A stretch of 64,000 nt of DNA from Sepiola atlantica (lineage: Eukaryota > Mollusca > Cephalopoda > Sepiida > Sepiolidae): contig OY744523.1 of the NCBI GenBank assembly GCA_963556195.1, positions 76,475,945 to 76,539,944 of the forward strand. Reading direction: 5' to 3'. A program made the position numbers and the translations under genes. Numbering within the stretch: the first letter of the stretch is position 1; every line of letters begins with the position of its first letter. This document shows, piece by piece, positions 12,385-27,322 of the stretch. The notes below the pieces were generated by a model. The model worked only from the letters and a program-made list of their open reading frames with translations. It had not been told where the DNA came from and made no database searches.

Positions 12385-14345
12385 AGATTATTGCAACAGG
12401 TAAATACAGAGAAGAAGTAGGCATCCCTGAAACATGCTATTATTTAAGCTATTTCACCAAGTATGGTGATTGCTCTTGTACAATAATGGTTAGTCATAAA
12501 AATGCATCACCATTTTGGTTCTAGGTTGTTGATAGATTAATTACAGCCACATTGGTGTGTTGCTCAGATGACGAAGTCCAAACATTTGAACGAAATGCTT
12601 CTGTAACTGGTATGTCCCTGTTGCAGAAGGTGAATGTATGCTATATGCAGCATACACTATTGACCACAATATACAAACCCTTGATGGATGTGGCACCTTT
12701 CATCGGATGGGTATGGTTGCCATATAAACACCAGGTAAATGTGTCACATATGTGATTGCCAGCATGAAGTAACGACTATTGAGATCCTTAGGCCTGGACA
12801 AGCAACAATTTATTAACGCAAAGATAATGTATATCATTTTAGTGTACTTACCTATCTTAGGCCTTGTGATCATCTTTCTAAATCCCCATATTTACTTGAT
12901 ATTCTGTGAACAGTTTCGCTATTACTGCAATGACCCCGTCCAATGTTGTCAGAATTCATACAAATAGTATACAAAGCAAATCATTTGGGAAGGGCAGCTG
13001 TTGTGATTTTGCCTTTCATTGACTTAGATTCATCAAATATGTCATATTCCTTGTAGAACAAGTGATGTATAACAACACATTTTCATTTACCACATTTTAC
13101 CATGCGCTGTATCAGAAGACTCAAACTATTATAGTTAATAAGCCATTTAGTAGTCGCCTTAAATCTGTAGTGCTGAGAATTAGAGGATTGCACATGGAGA
13201 TGAGTTTTGGGTGTATAGGCCATCTAATGGAAAAAGCAGGATTGTCAGAAGTTCTGGAAGAGATATATCGCCACTACTCAGTGTGCCTATTGACAAACCC
13301 TTGCTAAAGTATGAAGAGGTAATTCCTTAATATATGGTGCACTTAATATGTTACTTTTTGCAGACACATTGTAACTCACTGTGACACATACATCTATACC
13401 GTACACTGAAATCAAATTGAGGAAAAGACTCACACACGAACAGAGACATCTAATTTAATTCAAGTGAGAGGTACTAATTAAGTAGAAAGTTTAATAATGT
13501 CACCTAAAATATATTTGCAAATCTCATTGCTAATTCAGATACGATGGTTGATGAAGAATCTATGATAGCAGCTATGACTATCCATGTAGAGTTTGAACAG
13601 AAAAAAAGGAAAATGTGACTAATCGTACTTGCTGCTTGTTGTTGCAATATATGAACATGCTAGACATTTCGAACCATTTGCTCTGGGCTGAAGGAACGTG
13701 GAATTGAACTTGTATGAAATGCTACTATTCATTGTTACTGCAGGTCACAATTTGTATACTAAGACAATATTTTTATATCTTCAAAAAATGGCTACCTTAT
13801 GAAAAGATCATCCTTATTTGTATACTGTTTTCAAAAATAGTTTACATGTTGTGTTCCATAGTGAAACTGGGCAGGACCTTTCACTGATCTTATTGTTTAT
13901 GCGAAGTATCAAATCCACTGGCAGACACACAAGGGATAGAAAAGCGGTGAATCATGTGAATTAAATTTATCGTTTTTTTTTAGAACTAAATGAAGTTATG
14001 CAGCAGTTTACTGGTGTCAATTATAAAATAAGTAAACAGCATAAAGAAGTAACTGCCACCCGACAAAATAGACTGCACAAATACAGAAAAGCATATCAGC
14101 CTTTTGAAAGCCATAAATTCCTTCAGTAAATATGATGTGACTGTACAGAATAATCTAAGCTTTTGTTGTATAGGATACAGTACATTTAGATCAAACAGAA
14201 AATGTTAGCTATGAGATTCTTTAATCTATGGAAGGCAGTGAGGTATCGAACAATTCATTTAATTGAAAAGAAAACAGGCACTTACCCTTGAATTAAAAAC
14301 AGATATAATTATAGACAGTGAGCATTATGTATGCTTCTAATCGCA
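12385..14345 (+). pseudogene. Decayed copy of an uncharacterised, repeated invertebrate protein family
   Basis: Translated piecewise on the plus strand, this region keeps a collinear set of motifs. They are KHAII and HHHFGSRLLID (about 12430-12540), DDEVQTFERNA (12568-12600), DHNIQTLDGCGTFH plus RMGMVAI (12662-12724), ILPFIDLDSSNMSYS (about 13008-13052), LKSVVLRIRGLHMEMSF then GHLMEKAGLSEVLEEIY (13159-13268), TAGHNLYTKTIFLYLQKM (13737-13790), LFMRSIKSTG (about 13895-13925), EVMQQFTGVNYKISKQHKEV (13992-14051) and a lysine-rich tail with SMEGSEV (about 14226-14250). From memory, this order (DHNxxTLDGxGTFH, GGFHTEMSF, AAGHNLYAKS, MRSxKTTGG, TGVxYxTSEQHK) marks a family seen in many copies in molluscs, cnidarians and arthropods. 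Its role is unknown to me; a transposon-derived origin is likely. At least six frame changes and stops show it is dead. The 5' limit is unclear; a 73-codon frame at 12076-12297 could belong to it. Confidence 0.78.
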
Positions 14346-14349
14346 CCAA

Positions 14350-17300
14350 GGCATCGTAATTTGTAATTTTTAGGTAAAAATTAAGATATAAAATGATTTA
14401 TATAGTATGCTTCCTTAATCTCACAGCAGAAAGTAACCTATATAAAATGTATTTAAGGGTAAAGCTTAAGTTTTAGGACAATTTTTGTCGTTGAAATATA
14501 CAGTTTTATCGTATGCATTCAAAGAATATTCTCCCATTATCAAATTATTGGGATATTTCATGGAATTATTTTATTAGATATAATTCTACATCATATGTTT
14601 CAATTAAGAAAAAATGAATATATTATAAATTACCCCCTACACACACCATGGAACTAATGTATTAATCATCTTTTATTTATTTGTTTTTATTTTATCTGTC
14701 CGTTCCTTAGTAACTGTATGCAAAAAATAATAACCAGATTGCAATGCCTTTTTTGCCAAAGTGGTATTCTGACCCAGGGAAGTACCATTTGAATTTGATC
14801 CAGTTCAGTATCTAAATGCAAGACTTTTTGGAATTAGCTTGTTGATAAAAAATGCCAAATTTGCATATTTCGCATCGATGGATCTTTCTAGATATTTAGT
14901 ATGTTTTAATTAAGACCTTATGTAAATGCATTCTGCAAACTAACCTTGTGTTTTTTGCCAAAAGTGAGGCTTATTTGACTAGAATAATAATCGTTGAATA
15001 ACAATGAAACATTATTAAAATTAGATGTTAGAAATTGCTGGCAAAAAATAAAGAAAAAGTATAGAGAACAAGTGACAACAGACCAGTTGTTACTTATTTT
15101 ATTTTTCTTTCTATACGAAAGACACCTAAATATATTTAAAAGTTTATATAGGATTAAAATATTTGTTCATGCGAAAATTTCAGATATTGTATAGAGATAG
15201 ACAAAGAAAAAAATGTAGAAAAGTAAAGCATGTTTGAGGTCATAGAAAATAAAAAGTAATAGGGAAAAACTTTCAATAATGGTAGTATAATGTGGTTGAT
15301 GGTGATGATACAAGAACAACAACAGAAATAGGATCACATAGGGACACATACAATGGCGAGAACTGGCCTAAAAACATTTGATTTCATTTTATTGTTTCTT
15401 CGCCGCTTCACAACACAGTGACTATTTTAGTTGATTGGGATTTTTGTTTGTTTTCGTTTAGGTCTCGATTGTTTGAGGTGATGGACACGGACACCCAGGA
15501 ATGTTATTGTGGGGTTCATTATTTAATGGATGTTTCGACAAGTCGTCAGCGGTACGATTGATCTTTTCGTGACAGAGAAGAGAGCCTTGAGCAGAATTTC
15601 CCAGATGCGTTTGACGTGGATGTTGGTGAGAAAAGGTCACGCTCTGGATACAACAAATAAGTTATTTTACCCATAGACATCATGATGTGTTCGCAGAAAG
15701 AGAATAACCCTGACGAGAAGTTAGGATGGAATGTCAGAAAAATGGTTGGGGCGCTGTTCAATCGTCATTATTTTGTGTGATACCGTGACTAATGGCTGTA
15801 CCCCTGTGATCTATGTATTTTGTAATTGTTGTGTGTTTAGGATTGGGTTAATTAACGTAAGCTGTTGAGGCGAATCTGCCAATATGTACATATATGTATG
15901 GTATAATGATGACTAGATATATCTACATTTCTTTTGCAATGTTTATGACTTGTGAATAAAAATTAAAGAATAAATGTAGATATATTTAACACTAATTATA
16001 GCATCTATCCATTTAGATGTTTGTGTTTTTCGACCGTTTCTTGATGCATCCCATGTACGCGTTATGTTTTGTAAATCGTTGTTTCGGTGTTCATATATGT
16101 GTATGAATATCTAGATAAATGTATGTTATATCTATATATCTCTCGAAATGCACGTGGACGTTATATGTATTTATGTTGTTGTATCTGTGTATTTGTCTTC
16201 TATTTATAATATCTACAATAATGATTCTAAAATAGGTAACACCATTATACTATGATGAAGGTATCATTGACCTGAAGCTCTCTTATATAAGCAAATGAAG
16301 GACTTAATCGCTAGAGCGGGGAGGGACAGTGTTGTACTGCAAAGAACGCTGTAACAGGTAATTAAAATCGACAAGTGTAGCGATCAAATACGAAGCGTAT
16401 AAATATCAGTAGAAAACGTATATAAGCAGGGTCGTAGATGTAGTTGAGTTTTTTTCTTATCACATTATTTCTACTGACTCCAATTAAAATAGAAAGTCAT
16501 GAAGAAAACACTATTCTAACGCTTCTATTATATTTCAACTGACTGTATCTTTTTAGGGCCGCATATTTTGTTTTGATCAGCTTTATCGTTAGAGTTAACA
16601 TCCTTTTGCGGCCATCTTTGATCACATCTTGAGACTCATCAACGAGACTCATCTGGTATTTCATTCTACCTCGTCATGATAATGGTGGTAACTCCTGTGG
16701 CTTATCACCCTTCTCCCCTTTCTTGATGGAAGTATGCCGACAACATAATCGTCATACCTTGAAGGTAGTCTTATTTTCTGTTTATTGTGGTTTCTACTTT
16801 TCTCCTTTCCCTGAGTTAGAGGTTATATCCTATATTGGAGGATGTTGGGGAACTCGCAGTCTATTGATCCGGTTATGAGAAATCCCGAAGTATGAACTTT
16901 CGAGCTTTTGTGGGCCCATCCAAATGACAATTTCTGCGTGTAGTTTGGGCCTGAGCACAGTGCGTCTTATGGATGTTTCGAATGTTTGCGGTATGTCGTT
17001 GTTTTATATCACGGGTGTTTCTGTAGAACGAGCTTAGTATATGCAACATCGGTGATCAGTTTGTACGTCCAACAGTTTATGTAGTTTTTGTTCAAATAGA
17101 AACTGCTATTACTTTCCATGTTGGTGTGTTTTACAAGTAATTTGTTTTCCAGGATTATTAGTGGGTATTTACGCTACTAGGATGTGGTGATTATGGTATT
17201 ACTGGTGTCGTCTTGTTTCTTGGAAGTGATGTTCTTAGATGTTTCGTTTTATTCTTAAAGTTCTGTAGCGTAAGTCTTAGTATGCACATTGATGATGGCG

Positions 17301-17400
17301 TTTCATGTTTGGGTACCGGAACTCACGTTAATGAGTAAAAATTTAAATTGGATGTCTTGTGTGGGGAAGAATTGAAGGCAAAAATCTGATTTAGGAGCAC
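14350..17400. other. No recognised gene
   Basis: AT-rich DNA. Between 15440 and 15770 and between 16560 and 17400 the composition is less AT-rich, but frames are short and motif-free. A loosely similar pair of segments (gcggccatctttgatcac at 16607 and gcagccatcttggattac at 17992, each followed by catgataatggt/attatgatagtgg) may be two old copies of one dispersed repeat. Confidence 0.55.

Positions 17401-17403
<3 letters not shown>

Positions 17404-17445
<42 letters not shown>
17404..17445. repeat. (AT)n microsatellite
   Basis: About 21 AT units. Confidence 0.97.
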
Positions 17446-17447
<2 letters not shown>

Positions 17448-17449
17448 CA

Positions 17450-19070
17450 GTCAATTTTTATGGGTGTAACAGTTTGTGTCAGTTAGTTTGAAAAGTAAAT
17501 TGTTCTTCTTTTCGTAGAAGATAGACTATGAATTTAGTCTGGCTTAAAAGTATGTGTGTATATTCGCCTTTGTTTAGTCAATGCGAAAATGTGTGTGAGT
17601 AACGTCATAGTAGTCATTGGTATCCTTGTTCTCCAGGGAGTGAAAGAGAGCGTATTCTCTCTTTTTGCCTGGTCTTTTCGACTGACTAGGGTAAAATTCT
17701 TTGTGGTGGCTTGTTGAAATTATTTCATAAGCTACAATAGGCTTGCAGGGCGAATTTGATTTGGGCGCACACAAATGAGTTTGCTTGTGAACGCATTTGA
17801 AAACAGATCATGTGACTAGGTATTGTTTTTCAATTTCGTCCAGTCCTTTGTTTGGAACCACCGTTTGTACAAACACTGTGATCGCTTATTTGGATCAAAT
17901 TTTGATGCGTTGCTTGTGTATTTACCAACACTCTATTCGTAAATAAGTATAGAATTGAAAGATATTCTTAATCTATAGTTCCACACATTCAGCAGCCATC
18001 TTGGATTACGTCCAGACTTTCATCGTTTATTTTATCCACTTTCATTATGATAGTGGAGCTTACTCTCATGCATCAATACAAGTTGCTATCATTATGATGT
18101 TCTAATTCTGAGCTTGTTCTCCTAAACATTTATAACAGTTAAACATTTTTTAATTACTCTTGCCTTTTTCTATTTTACTTGTTGCCTTCATCTAATCTTT
18201 ATTTACTTCCTCTTATCAAAAATTTATATAGCATAGCATTATACAAATTAAAACATATTTCATTATCATCCCCACTTCAACAATGGCTATATATATTTTA
18301 GACTGAGTTTCTATAATAAAGTTCGTGCCGTTATTCATATAGAACACAAACCATAGTCTAAAAGAGTAAAATGTGTCGATTTGAAAATGTATTCATTTTA
18401 CTTATGAACACTTTTTTAAATGGCAGCTTGCATGGCATAAAAATAAATGAAAACGCATAATATGACCAGTAATAAAAAGAAAGACGAATTAAAACGGAAA
18501 ATATTAACATCTGCCAAAATGCAAATGAAAAAGTGAGATATAAAATAAGTCAAAATAAAAATATCAAGAATGTTTTTCAATATAAAATAAGAAATCTCCA
18601 CGGAAATAAATAGAAATTAGAAAATAAAATTTTCAACCGAAATAATTTTGAGAAGAGAAATATGTTACTTAAATATGGATTAAGGTTAGGAATTTTTTAT
18701 TTTATTAAAAATATAAACAACACAAGAAAAAGAGCGTTATAATTTAATATACGAAACAGTAATATGAAATGAAATATGATAAAGAGATATAAAGTAAAAA
18801 GTAACGAAAAATGTAGGAAGATGGTTTAAATAATTAGAAAGAAAAAAAGATATTTGTTGGTTATCTGTCGCCAATTTTTAAGTTACTTTTGCGACTTTTT
18901 CACATATAAAGACGCGCTCTATCTTGTCGATATTTGTCTCTTGACAATTATTATTATTGCAAATTTGAATGAAATCATGTAAGGCATTTTTATTTGAAAT
19001 TCTTAAAGATTTCATCATATATCTCGGACACGGGTTCTCACGGCGGCCACTTCTACTGCCTTAGTGAGTG
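17450..19070. other. No recognised gene
   Basis: AT-rich DNA; from about 18410 to 18860 the plus strand is markedly A-rich. No coding motif was seen. Confidence 0.6.
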
Positions 19071-19072
19071 TA

Positions 19073-19074
19073 GG

Positions 19075-19142
<68 letters not shown>
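19073..19142. repeat. (CA)n(TA)n compound microsatellite
   Basis: Eleven to twelve CA units are followed by about 22 AT units. Confidence 0.97.
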
Positions 19143-19145
<3 letters not shown>

Positions 19146-19238
19146 AATGTTGAATTAAGTAACGATAATTGAATTATCGTTTAATAATAATCTATCGTGA
19201 TAATATAAAGCTCAATATATTGAATAGAGCAATCAATT

Positions 19239-19812
19239 TTAGAGATGAAAGATGAGAATAAAAAATTGTAATGATACAATATTTATTAGAACATCAAAAG
19301 TTGATATATATCGAACCCTAACAGACAAAAATCAATCTGAACCCTGCGAAAAGGATAATTCCAGCACCAAAGTAATGCACTGACAGAATAAAATGGACGT
19401 TACCAATTGCCGTCAGACCACCAACCTCTTACAAAAATATTTGGATTCCTAAACAATTTGAGTATTGTTCTTTTTCAAATATTAATTTTCAAAATAATAG
19501 CTGTTTTCCTTTTTGTTCTTACGTGTTTTTGGATATCATCCACCCTGACTTTACGGTCTCATCTCAACATAAAACTTATTACCTTTTGGCTTTTTTTTTG
19601 CTTTTATTTTGTTTTATTTTATGTAAAATTTTCAAAGTTAAATGTTGTCGATAATATTTACAATTACATTGTCGCCTTTTCCCTATCCTCTAATAAGAAG
19701 AGTTTATCTTTGAAAATCCATGGATTAAGGATATGAAGCTCCTTGCTCTGAACTTTTGATGTTCAAATAAATATTGTATCTTTACAATTTTTATTCTCAT
19801 CTTTCATCTCTA

Positions 19813-19813
<1 letters not shown>
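19239..19813. mobile_element. Inverted-repeat element (MITE- or fold-back-like)
   Basis: The 64 bases at 19239-19302 (starting ttagagatgaaagatgag, ending catcaaaagtt) recur as reverse complement at 19751-19813, with only a few differences. About 450 bp of AT-rich non-coding DNA lies between. The outer ends sit near (AT)n blocks on both sides; the right arm directly abuts the array that starts at about 19816. The left flank, with ctcaatatattgaatagagc (19211-19230), resembles 42810-42830, so the family is dispersed. Long terminal inverted repeats and TA-rich flanks fit a TA-targeting non-autonomous DNA element. No transposase is encoded. The 109-codon frame inside (19407-19736) looks like chance. 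Confidence 0.65.

Positions 19814-19815
<2 letters not shown>

Positions 19816-19865
<50 letters not shown>
19816..19865. repeat. (AT)n microsatellite
   Basis: About 25 AT units abutting the right arm of the inverted-repeat element. Confidence 0.97.
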
Positions 19866-21900
<2,035 letters not shown>

Positions 21901-24900
21901 TGATAGTTAATTATAAGTATTTTAATAAGAGTAAATTATAAGTATTTGAATGAGAGTCTATTATAAGTATTTAAATAGAAGTCAATTATAAATATTTTAA
22001 TGAGATTAAATTATAAGTATTTTGATGAGAGTAAATGGTAAGTATTTTAATGAAGTAAATTATAAGATTTTAATGAGTAAATTAAAACTATTTTAAATGA
22101 AAGTAAATTATAAGTATTTAAATTAAAGTAAATTATAAGTATTTTAATGAAAAACAATTATAACTATTTAATGAGAGTAAATTATATGTATTTTAATGAA
22201 AGTAAATAATAAGTAGTTTAATTAGAGTTTATTAATAGTATTTTTATAAGAGTAAATTATAAGCATTTTACTGTGAGTAAATTATACGTATTGTAATAAG
22301 ACTAAATAATTAGTATTTTAATGAGAGTAAATTATACGTTTTAAGGGAGAGTAAATTATAGGTTTTTTAATGAGAGTGAATAAAAGGATTTTTAATGAAG
22401 GTAAATTATAAGTATTTTAATGAAAGTAAATTATAGGTATTTTACTTGGAGTAAATTAAACATATTTTAATGTTAGTAAAGTATAAATATTTTAAATAGA
22501 GTAAGATATAACATTTTAATAAAAGTATATCATAAGTATTTTAATGAAAGTAAATTATAAGTATTTTTGATAGGTAGAGAACATTATACATATTTTTATG
22601 AGAGTAAATTATAAGTATGTTAATAAAAGTAAATTATAAGTATTTTAGGTAGAGTAAATTATGTATATTTTCTTGAGAGTAAATTTATAAGTATGTTAAT
22701 AAAAGTAAATTATAAGTATTTAATAAGAGTAAATTATAAGTATTTCAATAAAAGTAAATAATAAGTGTTCGCATGAGAGTTTATTATGAGTATTTTAATG
22801 AGTCTAAATAACAGTATTTTAATAAAAGAAAATTACAGCTATTTTAATGCGATTAAACGATAAGTATTATAATGAAAGTATATTATAATTATTTTAATGA
22901 GAATTTATTATTATTATTATTATTTATTAAGAGTAAATTGGAAGTATTAGAATATAGGTTAATTATATTATTTTATGAGAGTAATTTATAAGTATATTAA
23001 TGAAAGTAAATCATGAGTATTTTAATGAAAGAGAATTATAAATATATTTATTAAAGTAAAGTATAAATATTTTTATGAAACTAAAAGTATAAGTATTTTA
23101 ACAAGAGTAAATTGTAAGTTTTTTTATAAGAATCAATCATAAGTATTTTGATAAAGGTAAATCATATGAACCTAAATGAGGGTAAATTAAAAGTATTTTT
23201 AAATTAAAGTGAATAATAGGTATTTAATGAGAGTAAATTTTAAGTATCATAATGAGAAAAATTATAAGTATTTTAATGAGTGTAACCTATGAGTTTTTAA
23301 TGAGAGTAAATTATAAGTTTTTTTGAAAAGAGTGTATGAAAATAAGTTTTATGAGAGTAATTATATGTTTCTGATGAAGGTATATTATAAGTATTTTAAT
23401 TAGAGTAAATTATAAGTATCTTACTTAAGTATTTGAATGAGAGTAAATTGTATGTATTTTAATGAGAGAAAATATTAAGAATTTTAATGAAAGTAAATTA
23501 CAAGTAAATCAATGAGAGTAAAATATAAGTATTTTAATGAGAATAAATTAAAAGTATTTGTATGAAAGTAAATTATAAGTTTTTAATGGTAGTAAATTGT
23601 AAAAAAATAATAAGAAAAAATGAAAGTAATTCAAAAAAGTAAATTATTAATCTTTTAATGAAAAAGAAATTATAAGTATTAAAACTAAAGTATATATAAT
23701 TAATGAGAGTAAAGTATCAGTATTTAAATGAAAGTAAATAAAAAGTATTTCAATGAAAGTAAATTATAAGTATTTAAATAACTGTAAATTATGAAGATTT
23801 TAATTTAAAAAAATTATAATTATTTTAAAGAGAGTAAATGATAAGTATTTCAAAAATAATAAATTATAAGTGTTTTAATGAAAGTAAATTATAAGTATTT
23901 TAATGAGACAAATGGTAAGTATTTGAATGAGAGTACATTCTCAGTTTTTTAATGAGAGTAAATTATTAGTATTCAAATGATCGTGAATTACAGGCATTTT
24001 AATCAAAGTAAATTATAATATTCTAATGAGAGTAAATTATAAGTATTTTAAGTAAAGATAAGTATTTTAATAAGAGTAAATTAGAAGTGGTTTATGAGAA
24101 TAAACTATAGGATTTTAATAAGTTGTTTTATGAATGTGAATTATTAGGATTTTGATGAGAGTTTATTATAAGATTTGAATGAGAGAAAATTAAATATATG
24201 AGAGTAAATGTTAAGTTTTTTATATTATGGTAAATAATAGGTATTTTAATTTAAGTACATTGTAAGCTATTTAATGAGAGTTAATGTTAAGTTTTAAATA
24301 AAAGTAAATTATAAGTATCGTAATGTTAGTTAATCATAAATAATTAAATGAAAGTAAATCATTCGTATTTTAATTAAAGTAAAATTATAAGCATTTTAAT
24401 GAGTGTTCATGATAAGTATTTAATGAGAGTAAGTTATAAGTATTTTAATAAGAGTTAATTATATCTATGTCAATGAGATTAAATTATAAGTATATTGATG
24501 AGAGTTAATTATAAGTATTTAAATTAATGAAAATTATTGATATTTTAATGAAAGTAACTTATAAGTATTTTAATTCGAGTCAATTATAAGATTTTTTAGG
24601 AGAGTAAACTATAAGTATTTTAATCAGAGTACATTATACGTGCTCTAATAATATTTAATTATGAGTATTAGAATGATATTCAATTATAAGCTTTTTATAA
24701 GCAAATTAAAGGTGTTTTAATGAAAATAAATTATACGTATTTAATAAAAGTAAGTTAAAAGTATGCTAATGAGAGAACGTTAGAAGTAGTTTAACTAAGA
24801 TTAATTACAAGTATTTAATGAGTGTAAAATATAATTATTTTAATTACAGTAAATTATGATTATTTTAATGAGAGAAAATTAAAAATATTCTATCGAATTA

Positions 24901-25996
24901 AATTATAAGTATTTTAATTGGAGTAAATTATAAAGATTTAAATAAGAGAAAATTATACATATTATGATGACAGGAAATTATAAGTATTCTAATAATAGTA
25001 AACCATAAGTATTTAAATGAGAGTAAATTATAAGTATTTACATGAGAGTAAATAAAAAGTATTTTAATGAAGTATATTACAAGTATTTTAATGAGAGTAA
25101 ATTATAAGTATTCTAATAGAAGAAAATAATAAGTATTACAATTAGAGTAAATCATGAGTATTTTAATGAAAGAAAATTATAAGTATTTCAATAAGATTTA
25201 ATTAAAAGTATTTTATGAATGTAAATTATAAGTATTTTAAATTCGAGGGAATTATAAGTATTTAAATAGGAGTAAATTATAAGTATATTAATGAGAGTAA
25301 GTATTTCAATGATAGTAAATTATAGGTATTCTAATAAAAGTAAATTATAAGTATTCCAATGTGAGATTATTATTTGATTTTAGTAAGAGTAAATTATAAG
25401 TTTTTAATGAGAATAAAATATAAGTATTTTAATTAGAATACTTTATAAGTATTTTAATTAGAATGATTTATAAGTATTTTAATGAGAGTAAATTATAACT
25501 ATTTTAATGAGAGTAAATGATGAGTATTTTTATGAAAGTAGATTATAAGTATTTTATGGGAGTAAATTAGAAGTATTTAAATGAGAGTAAATCATAAGTG
25601 TTTCAATGATAGTAAATTATAAGTAATTTAATGAGCGGAAATTAAAAGTAATTTAATGATAGTAAATCATTAGTATTTTAATGAGAGTAAATAATATGTA
25701 TTTAATGAAAGTAAATTATTGGTATTTTCCTGAAATTAAATTACAAGCATTTCAATGAGAGAAAATGATATGAATTTTTATAAGAGTAAATTATAAGTAT
25801 TTTATGAGAGTTAATGATAAGTATTTAAAATTATAGTTAAGATAAGTGTTTTAATCAGAGTAAATCATAAATATTTTCATGAAAGTAAATTATAAGTATT
25901 TTCGTGAGAGAAAATCAAAAGTATTTTAATGAGAGTAAAATATAATTTTTTTAATGGGACAGTATTTTAATGTTAGTATATTATAAGTATTGTAAT

Positions 25997-27322
25997 GTGA
26001 GTTAATTATAAGTTACTTTCATGCCAGTAAATAATAAGTATTTTAATGTGAGTTAATTATAAGTTACTTTCATGCCAGTAAATAATAAGTATTTTAATGT
26101 GAGTTAATTATAAGTTACTTTCATGCCAGTAAATTATAAGTATTTTAATGGGAGTTAATTATAAGTTACTTTCATGCCAGTAAATAATAAGTATTTTAAT
26201 GTGAGTTAATTATAAGTTACTTTCATGCCAGTAAATTATAAGTATTTTAATGGGAGTTAATTATAAGTTACTTTCATGCCAGTAAATAATAAGTATTTTA
26301 ATGTGAGTTAATTATAAGTTACTTTCATGCCAGTAAATAATAAGTATTTTAATGTGAGTTAATTATAAGTTACTTTCATGCCAGTAAATAATAAGTATTT
26401 TAATGTGAGTTAATTATAAGTTACTTTCATGCGAGTAAATAATAAGTATTTTAATGTGAGTTAATTATAAGTTACTTTCATGCCAGTAAATTATAAGTAT
26501 TTTAATGGGAGTTAATTATAAGTTACTTTCATGCCAGTAAATAATAAGTAATTTAATGTGAGTTAATTATAAGTTACTTTCATGCCAGTAAATAATAAGT
26601 ATTTTAATGTGAGTTAATTATAAGTTACTTTCATGCCAGTAAATAATAAGTATTTTAATGTGAGTTAATTATAAGTTACTTTCATGCCAGTAAATAATAA
26701 GTATTTTAATGTGAGTTAATTATAAGTTACTTTAATGCCAGTAAATAATAAGTATATTAATGTGAGTTTATTATAAGTTACTTTCATGCCAGTAAATAAT
26801 AAGTATTTTAATGTGAGTTAATTATAAGTTACTTTTATGCCAGTAAATTATAAGTATTTTAATGTGAGTTAATTATAAGCTACTTTCATGCCAGTAAATA
26901 ATAAGTATATTAATGTGAGTTAATTATAAGTTACTTTTATGCCAGTAAATTATAAGTATTTTTATGTGAGTTAATTATAAGCTACTTTTATGCCAGTAAA
27001 TAATAAGTATATTAATGTGAGTTAATTATAAGTTACTTTTATGCCAGTAAATTATAAGTATTTTAATGTGAGTTAATTATAAGCTACTTTCATGCCAGTA
27101 AATAATAAGTATATTAATGTGAGTTAATTATAAGTTACTTTTATGCCAGTAAATTATAAGTATTTTAATGTGAGTTAATTATAAGCTACTTTCATGCCAG
27201 TAAATAATAAGTATATTAATGTGAGTTAATTATAAGTTACTTTTATGCCAGTAAATTATAAGTATTTTAATGTGAGTTAATTATAAGTTACTTTCATGCC
27301 AGTAAATTATAAGTATTTGAAT
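25997..27322. repeat. Homogeneous 51-bp higher-order array, 26 copies
   Basis: Units begin gtgagttaattataagtta and contain ctttcatgccagtaaat followed by aataagtattttaat. Start positions step by exactly 51 from 25997 to 27272, so there are 26 full copies with no length change. Each 51-bp unit is two of the surrounding ~25-bp monomers (25 + 26), one of which has the diagnostic ctttcatgcc. Copies differ by a handful of point variants (gtgag/gggag, aaataataag/aaattataag, tttcatg/ttttatg, agtta/agcta). Confidence 0.97.
26813..27271. repeat. 102-bp higher-order unit (alternating 51-bp types)
   Basis: From 26813 the 51-bp copies alternate. Type A (aagttacttttatgcc ... aaattataagtattttaat) starts at 26813, 26915, 27017, 27119 and 27221. 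Type B (aagctacttt ... aaataataagtatattaat) starts at 26864, 26966, 27068 and 27170. This makes four and a half copies of a 102-bp unit. A second 102-bp pairing with gtgag/gggag alternation occurs at 26099-26302 and 26456-26557. Confidence 0.9.
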
